Made by a program: the position numbers and the translations under genes
Shown: piece by piece, positions 49,838-57,767 of the stretch
Position numbering within the stretch: position 1 is the stretch's first letter
Layout of the letters: every line of letters starts with the position of its first letter
IMG/VR virus record: IMGVR_UViG_3300046673_000114
Location: 1 to 64,000 of that record
Length of the DNA stretch: 64,000 nt
From: a virus
Direction: 5' to 3' (one strand)
Notes under the pieces: generated by a model
The model's database searches: none
The model's input: only the letters and a program-made list of their open reading frames with translations
What the model was told of the DNA's origin: nothing

Positions 49838-51007
49838 ATGAATCATACGTGTGTTTACTTCATCGCGGGGGATTCGTATTCGAACCTTCCCGAGATTAGA
49901 AGTGCAGGAATTATAGACGCCCACCTAGTTATTCATGGTGGGGGCGTAACACCGCCAAGCCAATTCGTAAAAGACTGCATTGCAGCCGGTCTAAGCCCGA
50001 TATGCAATAACGGGAACGATGGTGGTGCAGGTTGGGATGGCTCAGCTAGTTACTACCCTAATCTATTTAATATGGGCTATCACGCGGCCGGTGGCGAATC
50101 CGAGCAAGCAAACGAGATTGATGCGATAATGAATTCTGGTATATTCCTCGACTACGGTGGAGAAGGAACCGGCGGGGGAACCAACGACGATGTTTGGAAG
50201 GAAACACATACCGCGCCCGTTCACGGCGGGGGCTGTGCCGGTTACTACGAAACCTACGATGGTTCCGATAACTTTTGGGGTTGGGACGTCGTAGGTAGTG
50301 GAATGAAAGACGCGAAAGCGCACGGCGTGAAAGAAATAGGCATAATGATTGGCTCGTGGATGCTAGACCACTCGACTGTGCAAGACTACATAACACTCGC
50401 GCAGACGATGGAATCTAACGGAATCACTTGTGCGGGTTTCGGGGTGTGGTCGGGCTATAATAATAACATGAATAACGTCTATAACGAGTTTGCGAGCTGG
50501 TATCAACAGCTAATGGCGATTTGGCCGCCAACAAGCATCACAATGAAGAATCGGTTTAGTGGTCCGACACCAACGCCAACACCCACACCGGCACCAGTAG
50601 CCGCCGACGGCTCTAATCCCGCAGTAACGTATCTAAACGGCGTGAAGTATTCATTCGCTCGTGGCCTAAGTAACGCGCTATATTACCTCACCGATGGCGC
50701 GACGAAGTGGCTCTCTCTCGGTGGTACGTTAACCTCGGGAGTAGCGGCCGAAACAGTCGGTAACGAGATTTACATATTCGGTAGAGGGGCCGATAAGAAA
50801 ACAACATACTATCGAACACTCACGAAAGAATGGACTTCAATCGGTGGAATCGCTACGAGTTCGCCCGGCTTAACACTCGACAGCAACGGTAAGACACTTC
50901 TCGTAGAAGTTCGCGGTGGTGATAAAGCAGTCTGGTATAGGACTCTCGATACCACAACAGGCGCAGTATCGCCGGAGTGGCTTTCTCTCGGTGGGGTGCT
51001 TAATTGA
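49838..51007 (+). CDS. TIM-barrel-like putative glycan hydrolase fused to lectin propeller
   Basis: 389 residues. The N-terminal 235 residues are a paralog of the 24048 product: NNGNDGGAG (57-65), GGESEQANEI (85-94) and DYGGEGTGGG (105-114) align with its NNGNDAGG, GGESES and NYGGQGTGG. Then EIGIMIGSWML and CAGFGVWSG follow. A (T/P)-repeat linker ([12 protein letters not shown]) joins it to a PLL-like propeller with WLSLGG, GRGADKKTTYYR and EWTSIGG. A free enzyme with a sugar-binding domain suggests an endolysin- or depolymerase-like protein. No signal peptide is evident. A GGAGAA site is upstream. Confidence 0.5.
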   Translation: MNHTCVYFIAGDSYSNLPEIRSAGIIDAHLVIHGGGVTPPSQFVKDCIAAGLSPICNNGNDGGAGWDGSASYYPNLFNMGYHAAGGESEQANEIDAIMNSGIFLDYGGEGTGGGTNDDVWKETHTAPVHGGGCAGYYETYDGSDNFWGWDVVGSGMKDAKAHGVKEIGIMIGSWMLDHSTVQDYITLAQTMESNGITCAGFGVWSGYNNNMNNVYNEFASWYQQLMAIWPPTSITMKNRFSGPTPTPTPTPAPVAADGSNPAVTYLNGVKYSFARGLSNALYYLTDGATKWLSLGGTLTSGVAAETVGNEIYIFGRGADKKTTYYRTLTKEWTSIGGIATSSPGLTLDSNGKTLLVEVRGGDKAVWYRTLDTTTGAVSPEWLSLGGVLN

Positions 51008-51129
51008 GTTCAGTAGAAGAGATGCTAAAGCGCGAGCCGAGTTGGCGACCAACAAAATGGTATGAGGAAGCCGTGATGAAAGACGAGATTCGCAAACGAA
51101 TCGTTAATAGAAAGAAAAATGACGGCTGA
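51004..51129 (+). CDS. Tiny basic protein (41 aa), TTG start
   Basis: TTG overlaps the previous stop (TTGA). MSSVEEMLKREPSWRPTKWY then a Lys/Arg helix. No family. Confidence 0.4.
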   Translation: MSSVEEMLKREPSWRPTKWYEEAVMKDEIRKRIVNRKKNDG

Positions 51130-51235
51130 GATATACTATACTCGAGATGGGGTGCGCTATCGGCGCGTCCCGCCTTTTTTTAAAGAAGAGGAAGATGAGC
51201 AACAAAAAGAAGATACCGACGAGAACGCCGTGTAG
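51119..51235 (+). CDS. Tiny protein (38 aa), unknown
   Basis: Aromatic beta start (AEIYYTRDGVRYRRVPPFF) and an acidic tail. Overlaps both neighbours in other frames, so some reading overlap exists. Confidence 0.35.
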   Translation: MTAEIYYTRDGVRYRRVPPFFKEEEDEQQKEDTDENAV

Positions 51236-51377
51236 GTGTGAATCCTGCGGGAGAGTTAACGGAGATATGGGAATTATAATATTCGAAGATTGGGGCGAAT
51301 CGGTGTATTGTCAACTAAAAGACGCGTGGTTTCCGATGGGCTACACGTGTTATAGCTTTTTATCGTCTGCGTGGTGA
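51195..51377 (+). CDS. Small zinc-binding protein (60 aa)
   Basis: ATG 51195 preferred to 51147. TPCRCESCGRVNGDMG then VYCQLKDAW and TCYSF. Overlaps the previous gene by 41 bp in another frame. Likely zinc site. Confidence 0.45.
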   Translation: MSNKKKIPTRTPCRCESCGRVNGDMGIIIFEDWGESVYCQLKDAWFPMGYTCYSFLSSAW

Positions 51378-51380
51378 ACT

Positions 51381-51518
51381 ATGGGAAGTGTGTACTATAG
51401 AGTACCCGTATGCGACGACATACTTAAGTCGATTAAGATAAAAGCCAACGAAGAAATGGCCACGGTTTCGGCGGTAGCAGAAAAGCTCATTGACCAATTT
51501 ATCGCGGAGCTTGAATGA
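51381..51518 (+). CDS. Ribbon-helix-helix-like protein (45 aa)
   Basis: VYYRVPVCDDILKSIKIKAN followed by EEMATVSAVAEKLIDQFI has one strand then two helices with the T-x-S turn of RHH proteins. Probable small DNA-binding regulator. ATG of the next gene overlaps the stop. Confidence 0.55.
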   Translation: MGSVYYRVPVCDDILKSIKIKANEEMATVSAVAEKLIDQFIAELE

Positions 51519-51907
51519 GAAAATGTACTAAATGTAGTAATATGATTAATGCCGACGATAGGCATAAGCTATGTCCTCGTTGTCGTGAAAAGAATAAAGA
51601 AATAAAGCTTAGAGTAAGAAAAGGCCGCGAAGAAAGAGGCGTCTGTACGCAATGCGGTAAAAAAAGAGATAGTGAGTTGTACCTCTTATGCGCTAAATGT
51701 CGTGATAAAAAAAGTCATAGTCCCTCTCGCGTAAAGCGTGGCGTTAATAAAACAAATCCAGTTCGCGTGTATCCTACACACATTAACCTAAGTAAAGCGT
51801 ATATCATCAAAGTAGACGAGGTGGCCGCGAGAGCGCACCTAACTAGAACGGATATAATGGAAACGCTCATCTCGAAATATATAAATCGCGTTGAGGTCTG
51901 GAAGTGA
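51515..51907 (+). CDS. Zinc-finger plus RHH-like regulator
   Basis: 130 residues. CTKCSNMI, LCPRCRE, VCTQCGKK and LCAKCRD are four Cys pairs in the same style as the HNH N-termini. The C-terminal 45 residues (PTHINLSKAYIIKVDEVAAR, then AHLTRTDIMETLISKYI) look like RHH. It may have arisen by fusing an HNH-type DNA-binding half to an RHH domain. Confidence 0.55.
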   Translation: MRKCTKCSNMINADDRHKLCPRCREKNKEIKLRVRKGREERGVCTQCGKKRDSELYLLCAKCRDKKSHSPSRVKRGVNKTNPVRVYPTHINLSKAYIIKVDEVAARAHLTRTDIMETLISKYINRVEVWK

Positions 51908-52566
51908 GTTCTAATTCGCAAGAATATAATCAACGGTGGCGGGAAGCAAATAAAGAGGCCATACGCGACTCAAACCAAAAATATCGTTTAGCTCACGCAG
52001 AAAAGATTTCTAAGCAAATTAAGATACGGTATCAACGGCTTCGCGATAGTGGGTTATGTGTCAGGTGCACTAATCCGCGCGAAAAACATAAGCAGTATTG
52101 TGATAGCTGTCTTAAAAAGCATAACGCCGAAGTTAAAAAATGTCGAGAAAAACATATTAAAAGTGGATTATGTCGCGCTTGCGGCCTCCCGCGCGAACAA
52201 GAAAATAAAGTACATTGTAATAAATGTCTTATGAAGTATCGCGACGATACAAGAAAGAATCAGGAACGATTTAGACACACCGCGCTTTCTTTTTTAACGG
52301 ACGGAAAAATGTGCTGTAGTAACTGCGGGTTGCCTATCTATCAAACTCTTGAGTTCGACCATATAAATAACGACGGGGCTGAGCATAGACGACGAGAAGC
52401 TGGTAGGTGGTTCAGTTTTCCTAAATGGCTTATCGATAATAACTTTCCTAATGGCTTTCAGGTTCTTTGTGCGAATTGTCATAGTTTTAAAACAAAAGGG
52501 GGTAAGTTACCAACTAAAAATGAACTTATCGCGGCGTATGAAACCGCGATTAAGTTTTTGGAGTAA
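51904..52566 (+). CDS. HNH endonuclease, viral homing type (copy 6)
   Basis: 220 residues. Basic N-terminus, zinc pairs CVRCTNPR, YCDSCLK, CRACGLPR and CNKCLMK, then MCCSNCGLPIYQTLEFDHIN, AEHRRREAG and FQVLCANCHSFKTKGGKLPT. C-terminal part is closest to copy 1 (KEGQLPTKEEL versus KGGKLPTKNEL). Overlaps the regulator by 4 bp. Confidence 0.85.
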   Translation: MSSNSQEYNQRWREANKEAIRDSNQKYRLAHAEKISKQIKIRYQRLRDSGLCVRCTNPREKHKQYCDSCLKKHNAEVKKCREKHIKSGLCRACGLPREQENKVHCNKCLMKYRDDTRKNQERFRHTALSFLTDGKMCCSNCGLPIYQTLEFDHINNDGAEHRRREAGRWFSFPKWLIDNNFPNGFQVLCANCHSFKTKGGKLPTKNELIAAYETAIKFLE

Positions 52567-52570
52567 GAAA

Positions 52571-52735
52571 ATGAAATTAAGCGACATTCTAGAGTTTATA
52601 ACGTTATTCGAATTAGAGCGACTTAGTGAGGGGATTGTGGAAGTTAAAACAGAGAATGACATTTTAGCGGTTTATCACGTGTATGTAATGATATACAGCG
52701 CTTGGGAACATTATTTTAAAAACGGTAATGTATAG
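52571..52735 (+). CDS. Small protein (54 aa), unknown
   Basis: ATG 52571 after GGAGTAAG. LSDILEFITLFELERLSEGI is helical. No family. Confidence 0.45.
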   Translation: MKLSDILEFITLFELERLSEGIVEVKTENDILAVYHVYVMIYSAWEHYFKNGNV

Positions 52736-52952
52736 TTATTTCATAGGTAACGATAAGCGAGAAGCTACCGGCTTCTGCACGAAGTGTCAGGTTCCGCTTA
52801 GTATGCGAGCTTCAACGATAGAGGGGCAGTTCTATTGTCCTTTCTGCGCGGACTTACTTATTAGACAATATCTAGAAACGTATGGGTTCGGCTTAGCTCT
52901 CGAGAAAGACTTTAGCACAGAAAAAACGGAAAACGTGAGTCACTATGGATAA
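52728..52952 (+). CDS. Zinc-ribbon protein (74 aa)
   Basis: GFCTKCQVPLSMRA and FYCPFCADLL form one C4 ribbon at residues 16-41. Overlaps neighbours on both sides. Function unknown. Confidence 0.5.
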   Translation: MYSYFIGNDKREATGFCTKCQVPLSMRASTIEGQFYCPFCADLLIRQYLETYGFGLALEKDFSTEKTENVSHYG

Positions 52953-53088
52953 GAAGAGCGAATATTGTAGAACCGGCTGCATGTGGCTTCTTTGGACTAA
53001 ACTGGGGAATCATAATAAATGTCTCTTAGATACAGAGCCGACACGGGCCGATAACGGTTACATTTACTGCGACGATTATAAAACTTAG
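52945..53088 (+). CDS. Tiny Cys protein (47 aa)
   Basis: EYCRTGCMWLLW, KCLLD and YCDDYKT. Four Cys with the spacing seen in 53095 and 31483. Probable metal site. Confidence 0.45.
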   Translation: MDKKSEYCRTGCMWLLWTKLGNHNKCLLDTEPTRADNGYIYCDDYKT

Positions 53089-53094
53089 AAGGAG

Positions 53095-53268
53095 ATGAGT
53101 AAGATACCCGCACACTATCATCCTTGTGCCAACTGTGCTAAGGCCCGAGAGTCGGGCTATCCGACTATGTTCTATTGTGAAGCAAAAAGCATACAAATTC
53201 CGAATGAAGAAACGATGCACGGTTGCATAACCTACGCGCCGAGAACGGACGGGCAGGTATACATATGA
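53095..53268 (+). CDS. Tiny Cys protein (57 aa)
   Basis: AAGGAG before ATG. PCANCAKARES, FYCEAKS and GCITYAPR match the C-x-x-C-K...C...C-x-x-Y-x-P layout shared by several tiny proteins of this virus. Confidence 0.5.
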   Translation: MSKIPAHYHPCANCAKARESGYPTMFYCEAKSIQIPNEETMHGCITYAPRTDGQVYI

Positions 53269-53486
53269 AACGCGACATTCTTGGCGAAACTAAGTTTTGT
53301 GTTGTATGTAAAAACGAGTTTCGAGATACGCTCGCACACTGGAATGGAAGACTTCTCGTGTGGAAGCGCGGCCGGTCACGAACAAACTGTTGCTCAGACG
53401 TGTGTGCAAAGAAACGTAAAGCCGCACGAGACTTAGCCTATAAACGCGCGCGAACCGTAAAAAATCGCGCGAGAGAATATGAGTGA
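53265..53486 (+). CDS. Small zinc-finger-like protein (73 aa)
   Basis: ATG 53265. KFCVVCKNEF then TNCCSDVCAKKRKAA, basic C-terminus. Its last codons (KNRARE...) are read from the CGCG junction repeat described for 59659-61643. Possible DNA binding. Confidence 0.5.
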   Translation: MKRDILGETKFCVVCKNEFRDTLAHWNGRLLVWKRGRSRTNCCSDVCAKKRKAARDLAYKRARTVKNRAREYE

Positions 53487-53715
53487 AGAAAAGCGGCATA
53501 TGTGTAGAGACTGCCTAAAGGCGCTTCGCACAAGAGAAGACACAAAGAGTAGACGGTCTGAAATAAAATGTACGGTTACTAATACGTGGCTTAGTCCTTT
53601 CGCGGACACGTGTAAGCATTTTAAGCTGCGCGGCGAAGACCGAGGCATAGGTAGGGCGCTTAAGACCCTAATAGACGGAAGAGTTCAATTAAAAGATGAG
53701 CGAAATAAATACTAA
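53479..53715 (+). CDS. Small Cys protein (78 aa)
   Basis: HMCRDCLKAL, IKCTVTNTW and TCKHFKLRG have the tiny-Cys-protein layout. Overlaps the previous gene by 8 bp and the ParB-like gene by 20 bp. Confidence 0.5.
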   Translation: MSEEKRHMCRDCLKALRTREDTKSRRSEIKCTVTNTWLSPFADTCKHFKLRGEDRGIGRALKTLIDGRVQLKDERNKY

Positions 53716-54280
53716 GGATAATCCTTATTTCATTCGTGAAGAGGAAGTTTCGTTAGACAAGCTTAAGCCTAACGAGAAAAACCCGCGAAAGCATCCCGAA
53801 GACCTTATAAAACGATTAGTCGCGAGTATAAAAGAATTCGGTAAGACCATGCCGATGATTGTCGACGAGGATTATAATATCATTGCGGGTCACGCGCGGC
53901 TTAAAGCAGCGCAGAGAATGGGCTTAACAACCTTTCCGGTTAGAGTATTCAAGTTTCCGGCCGGAAAGGATAGGGCGTATCTAATTGCCGATAATAAACT
54001 AGCCGAGATGAGTGAGTGGGATACCCCTCTTTTAGCAGATATGTTCGAAGAGCTATTAGAAGCAGGTATTCATCTCGATATAACCGCGTTTACCATAGAG
54101 GAACGCGATGAGATTATGGCCGAGCCTATGATGGCTCCCGATAGCGAATTCGGCGCGGGAGAAAAGGACTTCGTTATAGTCTCCTTTAGAATGACGAAGG
54201 ACGAATTCGAGTTATATAAAGCTGATGTTGATGAGTTCATAGGAAAAACCAATTTAACGCCCCACATACAGGAGATATAA
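53696..54280 (+). CDS. ParB/Srx-domain protein
   Basis: 194 residues. EVSLDKLKPNEKNPRKHPE, then IVDEDYNIIAGHARLKAAQR (55-74) and VRVFKFPAGKDRAYLIADNK are the ParB-like nuclease/CTPase signature (G-H-x-R-x-x-A). The C-terminal part lacks the HTH of plasmid ParB. In phages such genes stand next to terminase and methyltransferase genes and may act as small DNA-binding or nicking factors. Here it precedes the terminase pair. Confidence 0.8.
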   Translation: MSEINTKDNPYFIREEEVSLDKLKPNEKNPRKHPEDLIKRLVASIKEFGKTMPMIVDEDYNIIAGHARLKAAQRMGLTTFPVRVFKFPAGKDRAYLIADNKLAEMSEWDTPLLADMFEELLEAGIHLDITAFTIEERDEIMAEPMMAPDSEFGAGEKDFVIVSFRMTKDEFELYKADVDEFIGKTNLTPHIQEI

Positions 54281-54454
54281 ATGAGACTTACGGCGAGCCG
54301 AGTAGAAGAGTTAAACGTCTTCGTGTTTGTATTTTGTATGACCGTTGGAACGCTCGAATTAGTTCTAAATGTCCCTATTCTTTCGCCGGTGTTCGCGTCG
54401 CTCGTGTATTCTCTAGGAATTCTAAATCTTGTGTGCTTTATACAAGGATACTAA
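54281..54454 (+). CDS. Two-helix membrane protein (57 aa)
   Basis: AGGAGA six bases upstream. Two hydrophobic segments (VFVFVFCMTVGTLELVL and VFASLVYSLGILNLVCF). Possible holin or envelope protein. No family. Confidence 0.45.
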   Translation: MRLTASRVEELNVFVFVFCMTVGTLELVLNVPILSPVFASLVYSLGILNLVCFIQGY

Positions 54455-54496
54455 AAAATGCCGATTAAAGGCTGGCCGCTACCGTGGGAATAAATT

Positions 54497-54676
54497 ATGA
54501 AGCGAAACATTCATCAAAATACGGTTAAACGAATCATAAAAGGAAGCTCGACTATCGAGGATTGTCCTCTCTGCAAAGAGAAAGATTATATGTACCTAAC
54601 ATTCTGCTTAACGTGCCTCGATAACGAAGGCGTTAACCGCGAGAAAGGCTATGTCGAGTGCGGCCGGAAGAAATAA
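54497..54676 (+). CDS. Small zinc-binding protein (59 aa)
   Basis: EDCPLCKEKDYMYL and FCLTCLDNEG are two Cys pairs at residues 27-47. Stop overlaps the next ATG (TAATG). Confidence 0.5.
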   Translation: MKRNIHQNTVKRIIKGSSTIEDCPLCKEKDYMYLTFCLTCLDNEGVNREKGYVECGRKK

Positions 54677-55272
54677 TGAAATCAATAAAAAAAGAAAAGA
54701 GACTAACTAAAAAAGAGCAGCTTCAAAAAAGAAGATATGATTTTTGGAGACTTATGTCTCACGGCGCAACTCTAGCCGACGCCGTTAAGATGATTTCAGA
54801 GAAATACGGTGTCGGTAAAGCCGTTTTATATAGCGATTGGGCTAAACGAGAGGAATGGGGTGTCGTCGAGGAACCAGAGAAAAATAGAATAGTAAAAGAT
54901 GGTCTGTTTTCATTACAAGAAACAAGACGTTATCTTTGGAATCTTATTAACGCTTCACCAGAACAGCTTAACGAAGACGGGGTATTAGTCGACTCTCGAG
55001 GCGTGCCGATGTGGCCGTTTGAATTACCAGATGTTAAGTTAAGAGCTACTACGATAGCGAAGATTATAGAAACAGATTTCGCGGTTATCCGAATGACGCA
55101 AAGCATAGGCATCGTTCCGCAAAAGGGAATGACTATTTCTATGTTATCCGAAAACTCTGCTGAAATAGAAAAGAACCTAGACGCGTATTGCGGTGACGAT
55201 GTAGAGCTAAAAAGAGCGGTATTAGTCGCACTCGATACGATGGCGAGGGGTGTAAGTGGCGAAGACTCCTAA
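54676..55272 (+). CDS. Terminase small subunit-like protein
   Basis: 198 residues from ATG 54676. DFWRLMSHGATLADAVKMIS then EKYGVGKAVLYSDWAKREEW is a helix-turn-helix like those of small terminases, which bind the packaging site. The C-terminal part is helical. It overlaps the large-subunit gene by 17 bp. Identification rests on the HTH plus this neighbour. Confidence 0.6.
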   Translation: MKSIKKEKRLTKKEQLQKRRYDFWRLMSHGATLADAVKMISEKYGVGKAVLYSDWAKREEWGVVEEPEKNRIVKDGLFSLQETRRYLWNLINASPEQLNEDGVLVDSRGVPMWPFELPDVKLRATTIAKIIETDFAVIRMTQSIGIVPQKGMTISMLSENSAEIEKNLDAYCGDDVELKRAVLVALDTMARGVSGEDS

Positions 55273-56134
55273 ATACACACTAAAGAAAAGACCGCGCGGT
55301 AGGCCGCGTAAAGAGAAACCGGCAGCGAAAGAGAAGAAAGAATACTCTACCGATGCAGTTCGTTATCTAAAGTATAAGATGGCCCCGGACGTGTGGGTAG
55401 AAGAAAACTATGATATAACGCTCGATTCGTGGCAGAAAGAAGCATTAAACACCCAATCGAATCGCCTACTACTTAATTGTTCAAGACAGGCGGGAAAATC
55501 GACCGTTGTTTCTCTATTAGCGCTACACCATGCGTTATTTACACCTAAAGCATTAGTCCTCGTCGTCTCACATACGGATATTCAAGCGAAAGAAACGTTT
55601 AAGAAAATAGCCGATAGCTTCCACGACCTAAAGACCGAATGGTATAAAAGCGAAGTAGACACCGTTTATGAGATTAGGTTTAACAATAAAAGTCGTATCA
55701 TAGCACGAACGGGACAACAACCAGATAGCTTACGAGGGTATAGTGGTGTTACGCTTTTAATCATCGACGAAGCTGCATCAGTTTTAGAAGAAAGTTATAT
55801 GGTTCTTAAACCAATGCTTGCCGTCTCGAAAGGAAAGGTAGTTTTGCTTTCTACGCCTAAAGGTAAACGAGGTTTCTTCTATGATGCGTATAAAGACGCG
55901 CACGAGAATAACCGAGAGAGCTGGCATTACTTAGAAATAAAAGCCGACGATTGTCCTAGAATCACGCAAGAATACTTACTAAGTGAAAAAGAGCGCAATC
56001 CCGATTGGGTATTCGAGCAAGAATACTATTGTGTCTTCATTTCGAATGTGAGCAACATTTTTCCAAACGTTGCCGACTTATTTATAGAAATGCCCCTAGA
56101 CGACCACTGGTCATTCGATTTAGACTTGGATTAA
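55256..56134 (+). CDS. Terminase large subunit, ATPase part only
   Basis: 292 residues, against about 420-550 in the family. The N-terminus carries an AT-hook-like GRPRKEK. Walker A is LNCSRQAGKST (around 73-83), Walker B LLIIDEAA (167-174), coupling motif LLSTPKGKRG (197-206). The frame ends at TAA shortly after YYCVFISNVSNIFPN, where the RNase-H-like nuclease domain should begin. A promoter and an HNH gene follow at once. The nuclease domain is either lost, encoded elsewhere, or separated by the insertion. It still should power DNA packaging if a nuclease partner exists. Confidence 0.8.
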   Translation: MAKTPKYTLKKRPRGRPRKEKPAAKEKKEYSTDAVRYLKYKMAPDVWVEENYDITLDSWQKEALNTQSNRLLLNCSRQAGKSTVVSLLALHHALFTPKALVLVVSHTDIQAKETFKKIADSFHDLKTEWYKSEVDTVYEIRFNNKSRIIARTGQQPDSLRGYSGVTLLIIDEAASVLEESYMVLKPMLAVSKGKVVLLSTPKGKRGFFYDAYKDAHENNRESWHYLEIKADDCPRITQEYLLSEKERNPDWVFEQEYYCVFISNVSNIFPNVADLFIEMPLDDHWSFDLDLD

Positions 56135-56170
56135 GAATAAATATATAAGGTTATACGTCCTTTTGATATT

Positions 56171-56791
56171 ATGGATAAAAAAGAGTACCAAAAGCAGTAT
56201 CGAGCTAGGCATAGAGATAAGCTAGCCGAGTACAGCAAGCGGTACTACGCCGAGAACAAGGATAAATTTGCTAAATTAAATAAGCAATACCGCGAAGAGC
56301 ATAAGGAAGAGTTAGCTGCTAAGGCAAAAGAGTACAATAAGCATTACTACGTTGAGAATAGAGAGCAGGTACTAGAGCGTTCGAATAAATGGAAAGCCGA
56401 GCATAAAGAAGAGTTAAAAGTAAAGTCTAGAGAATATTATCTTAAGCATTACGAAGATACGTTAAAATGGAACGTCGAGCATCGAAAGAAAAAAGCAGAA
56501 ATCGCTAAACGTTATCGTGAGACTCTTAATAAACGAGTAGAAGAGATTAGTCCTAATATCTGTTTTTTTAATGACGAACACGCTTGTAGAAGTCGTAAAG
56601 GCTGGAAGCTAGACCTACACGAAAAAAGTGGAAACGGTCATAATAAATGGGCCGTTAGGATTATTCTCGACGATACATCGAAAGCTAATGATTTTGTACG
56701 CTTATGCTCAAAACATCACGATATGGTACACGCTTTAATGGAGCTAGGCCGAACGTGGGATGAGATAGAGACGTTTATTAACATATGTTAA
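56171..56791 (+). CDS. HNH-like protein with Lys/Glu repeat N-terminus
   Basis: 206 residues, with TATA box ATAAATATATAAGG at 56137-56150 about 25 bases before the ATG, so leaderless. Residues 1-120 are a repeat of Y-x-x-x-Y-x-x-(E/K)-(N/H)-(K/R)-(E/D)-(E/K) type (KQYREEHKEELAAKAKEY). The C-terminal 75 residues have LDLHEKSGNGHNKWAVRII and VRLCSKHHDMVHALMEL, a diverged nuclease or zinc core. It lies at the point where the terminase reading stops. Its TAA overlaps a TTAACATATGTTAA dyad. Confidence 0.6.
   Translation: MDKKEYQKQYRARHRDKLAEYSKRYYAENKDKFAKLNKQYREEHKEELAAKAKEYNKHYYVENREQVLERSNKWKAEHKEELKVKSREYYLKHYEDTLKWNVEHRKKKAEIAKRYRETLNKRVEEISPNICFFNDEHACRSRKGWKLDLHEKSGNGHNKWAVRIILDDTSKANDFVRLCSKHHDMVHALMELGRTWDEIETFINIC
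56778..56791. promoter_or_regulatory. TTAACANNTGTTAA dyad, copy 5
   Basis: TTAACATATGTTAA overlaps the stop of the HNH-like gene and lies just before the 56805 frame. Confidence 0.5.
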
Positions 56792-56804
56792 CATAGGTGA
56801 AGAA

Positions 56805-56936
56805 ATGACCTGCTACGAAGACTACGACTTTGGGCGCAGTGCTTCTCTCACCGCGTCAAGGGTGGGCTTTCGCTTGTCGCTAAACCGTCCCAAGACGAGC
56901 ACGACTTTCGAGGTCAGGGCATCAATGATATTGTGA
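56805..56936 (+). CDS. Short frame, possible relic of terminase nuclease domain
   Basis: ATG after AGGTGA at 56795-56800. 43 codons opening with CYEDYDFGRSASLTA, which looks like the first strand of a terminase nuclease domain (D-x-G-R-x-x-x-x-T-A). The following residues do not match and the frame soon stops. It may be a broken exon end. Weak evidence. Confidence 0.3.
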   Translation: MTCYEDYDFGRSASLTASRVGFRLSLNRPKTSTTFEVRASMIL

Positions 56937-57080
56937 GGCCTCTCATATGTTGTTAATAAGAAAATAAACTGAGCCATCTCAAACCCACACGTGGATAGCG
57001 GTAATTGAGAAAGAGCATAAGAAAATAGGCTATATTCTTATCACGAAGGAGATTATGAGAAAATTTAGTGGGTGATAATA
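56937..57080. other. Non-coding stretch after the terminase/HNH region
   Basis: No gene seen. Frames are short in all directions; a GC-rich potential fold lies just before (about 56860-56905). GGTGA at 57071-57075 serves the next gene. Confidence 0.4.
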
Positions 57081-57287
57081 TTGGACGATAAAGAGATATT
57101 AGATAACGTACTAGAGCTAGCAAAAGTTTACGCTATGCCGGGTATGCCCGGCGCACATCGCTTTACGCAAGTGTGTGAGTTTATCGTTGGGAGTAGAGCG
57201 GAGAACATACCTAAAATTGATAAGCGGTTAACTGCGCTAGAAGCTGAAATAGGTGCACTTCGCTGTTTAATTGCTAAGAAAGAATGA
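57081..57287 (+). CDS. Small protein (68 aa), unknown
   Basis: TTG 57081 five bases after GGTGA is preferred; GTG 57072 overlaps that site. Helical with PGMPGAHRFTQVCEFIVGSR and a C-terminal coil ERLTALEAEIGAL-like. Overlaps the HD gene start by 4 bp. Confidence 0.45.
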   Translation: MDDKEILDNVLELAKVYAMPGMPGAHRFTQVCEFIVGSRAENIPKIDKRLTALEAEIGALRCLIAKKE

Positions 57288-57766
57288 AACAAGAAGACGC
57301 CTATAAAATCGCCGAGAAACACTGCACAGGGATTCGGTGGGACGGAAGCCCGTCAATCAGTCACATAAGACGAACCGCGCAGCTCACCGAGGACATAGTT
57401 AGGGACGTTTTTAACGAAGACTATCTTAACGTAGTTAAATGCGCGGCGATACTTCACGACGTGATTGAGGATTGTTTAGATAAAGATGAGTTTGATAACT
57501 CCGCGCTTGACGATGTTATAATTTTTGACGACGTACATAGCGGGTTATTAGAGATAGTTTCTACACTTACACATCGTAAAGATGAACCTTATGAGAACTA
57601 TATTAGTAGAGTTATTAATTCGCCCAATCTAGCCCCAACGTGTATTAAAATAGCCGATATGATAGATAACTTAACCTCTAAAGGTGTAACCCTAAAGCAG
57701 CAGGCTAAGTATCGGAGAGCGCTACCGCGGTTAATTAAACGAATGTCTGGATTAGAAAAGAGGTAG
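57284..57766 (+). CDS. HD-domain phosphohydrolase (SpoT/MESH1-like)
   Basis: 160 residues. H27, H58-D59 (AAILHDVIED) and D125/D128 (KIADMIDNL) form the metal site of the RelA/SpoT HD family. This group hydrolyses (p)ppGpp or related nucleotides, and phage versions may alter host alarmone or nucleotide pools. Tightly followed by the ABC ATPase. Confidence 0.75.
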   Translation: MKQEDAYKIAEKHCTGIRWDGSPSISHIRRTAQLTEDIVRDVFNEDYLNVVKCAAILHDVIEDCLDKDEFDNSALDDVIIFDDVHSGLLEIVSTLTHRKDEPYENYISRVINSPNLAPTCIKIADMIDNLTSKGVTLKQQAKYRRALPRLIKRMSGLEKR

Positions 57767-57767
57767 A

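Noticed and set aside
56792-57080. Group I intron in the terminase gene
   Set aside because: I could not find the conserved core elements expected of group I introns, and the HNH gene has its own promoter.
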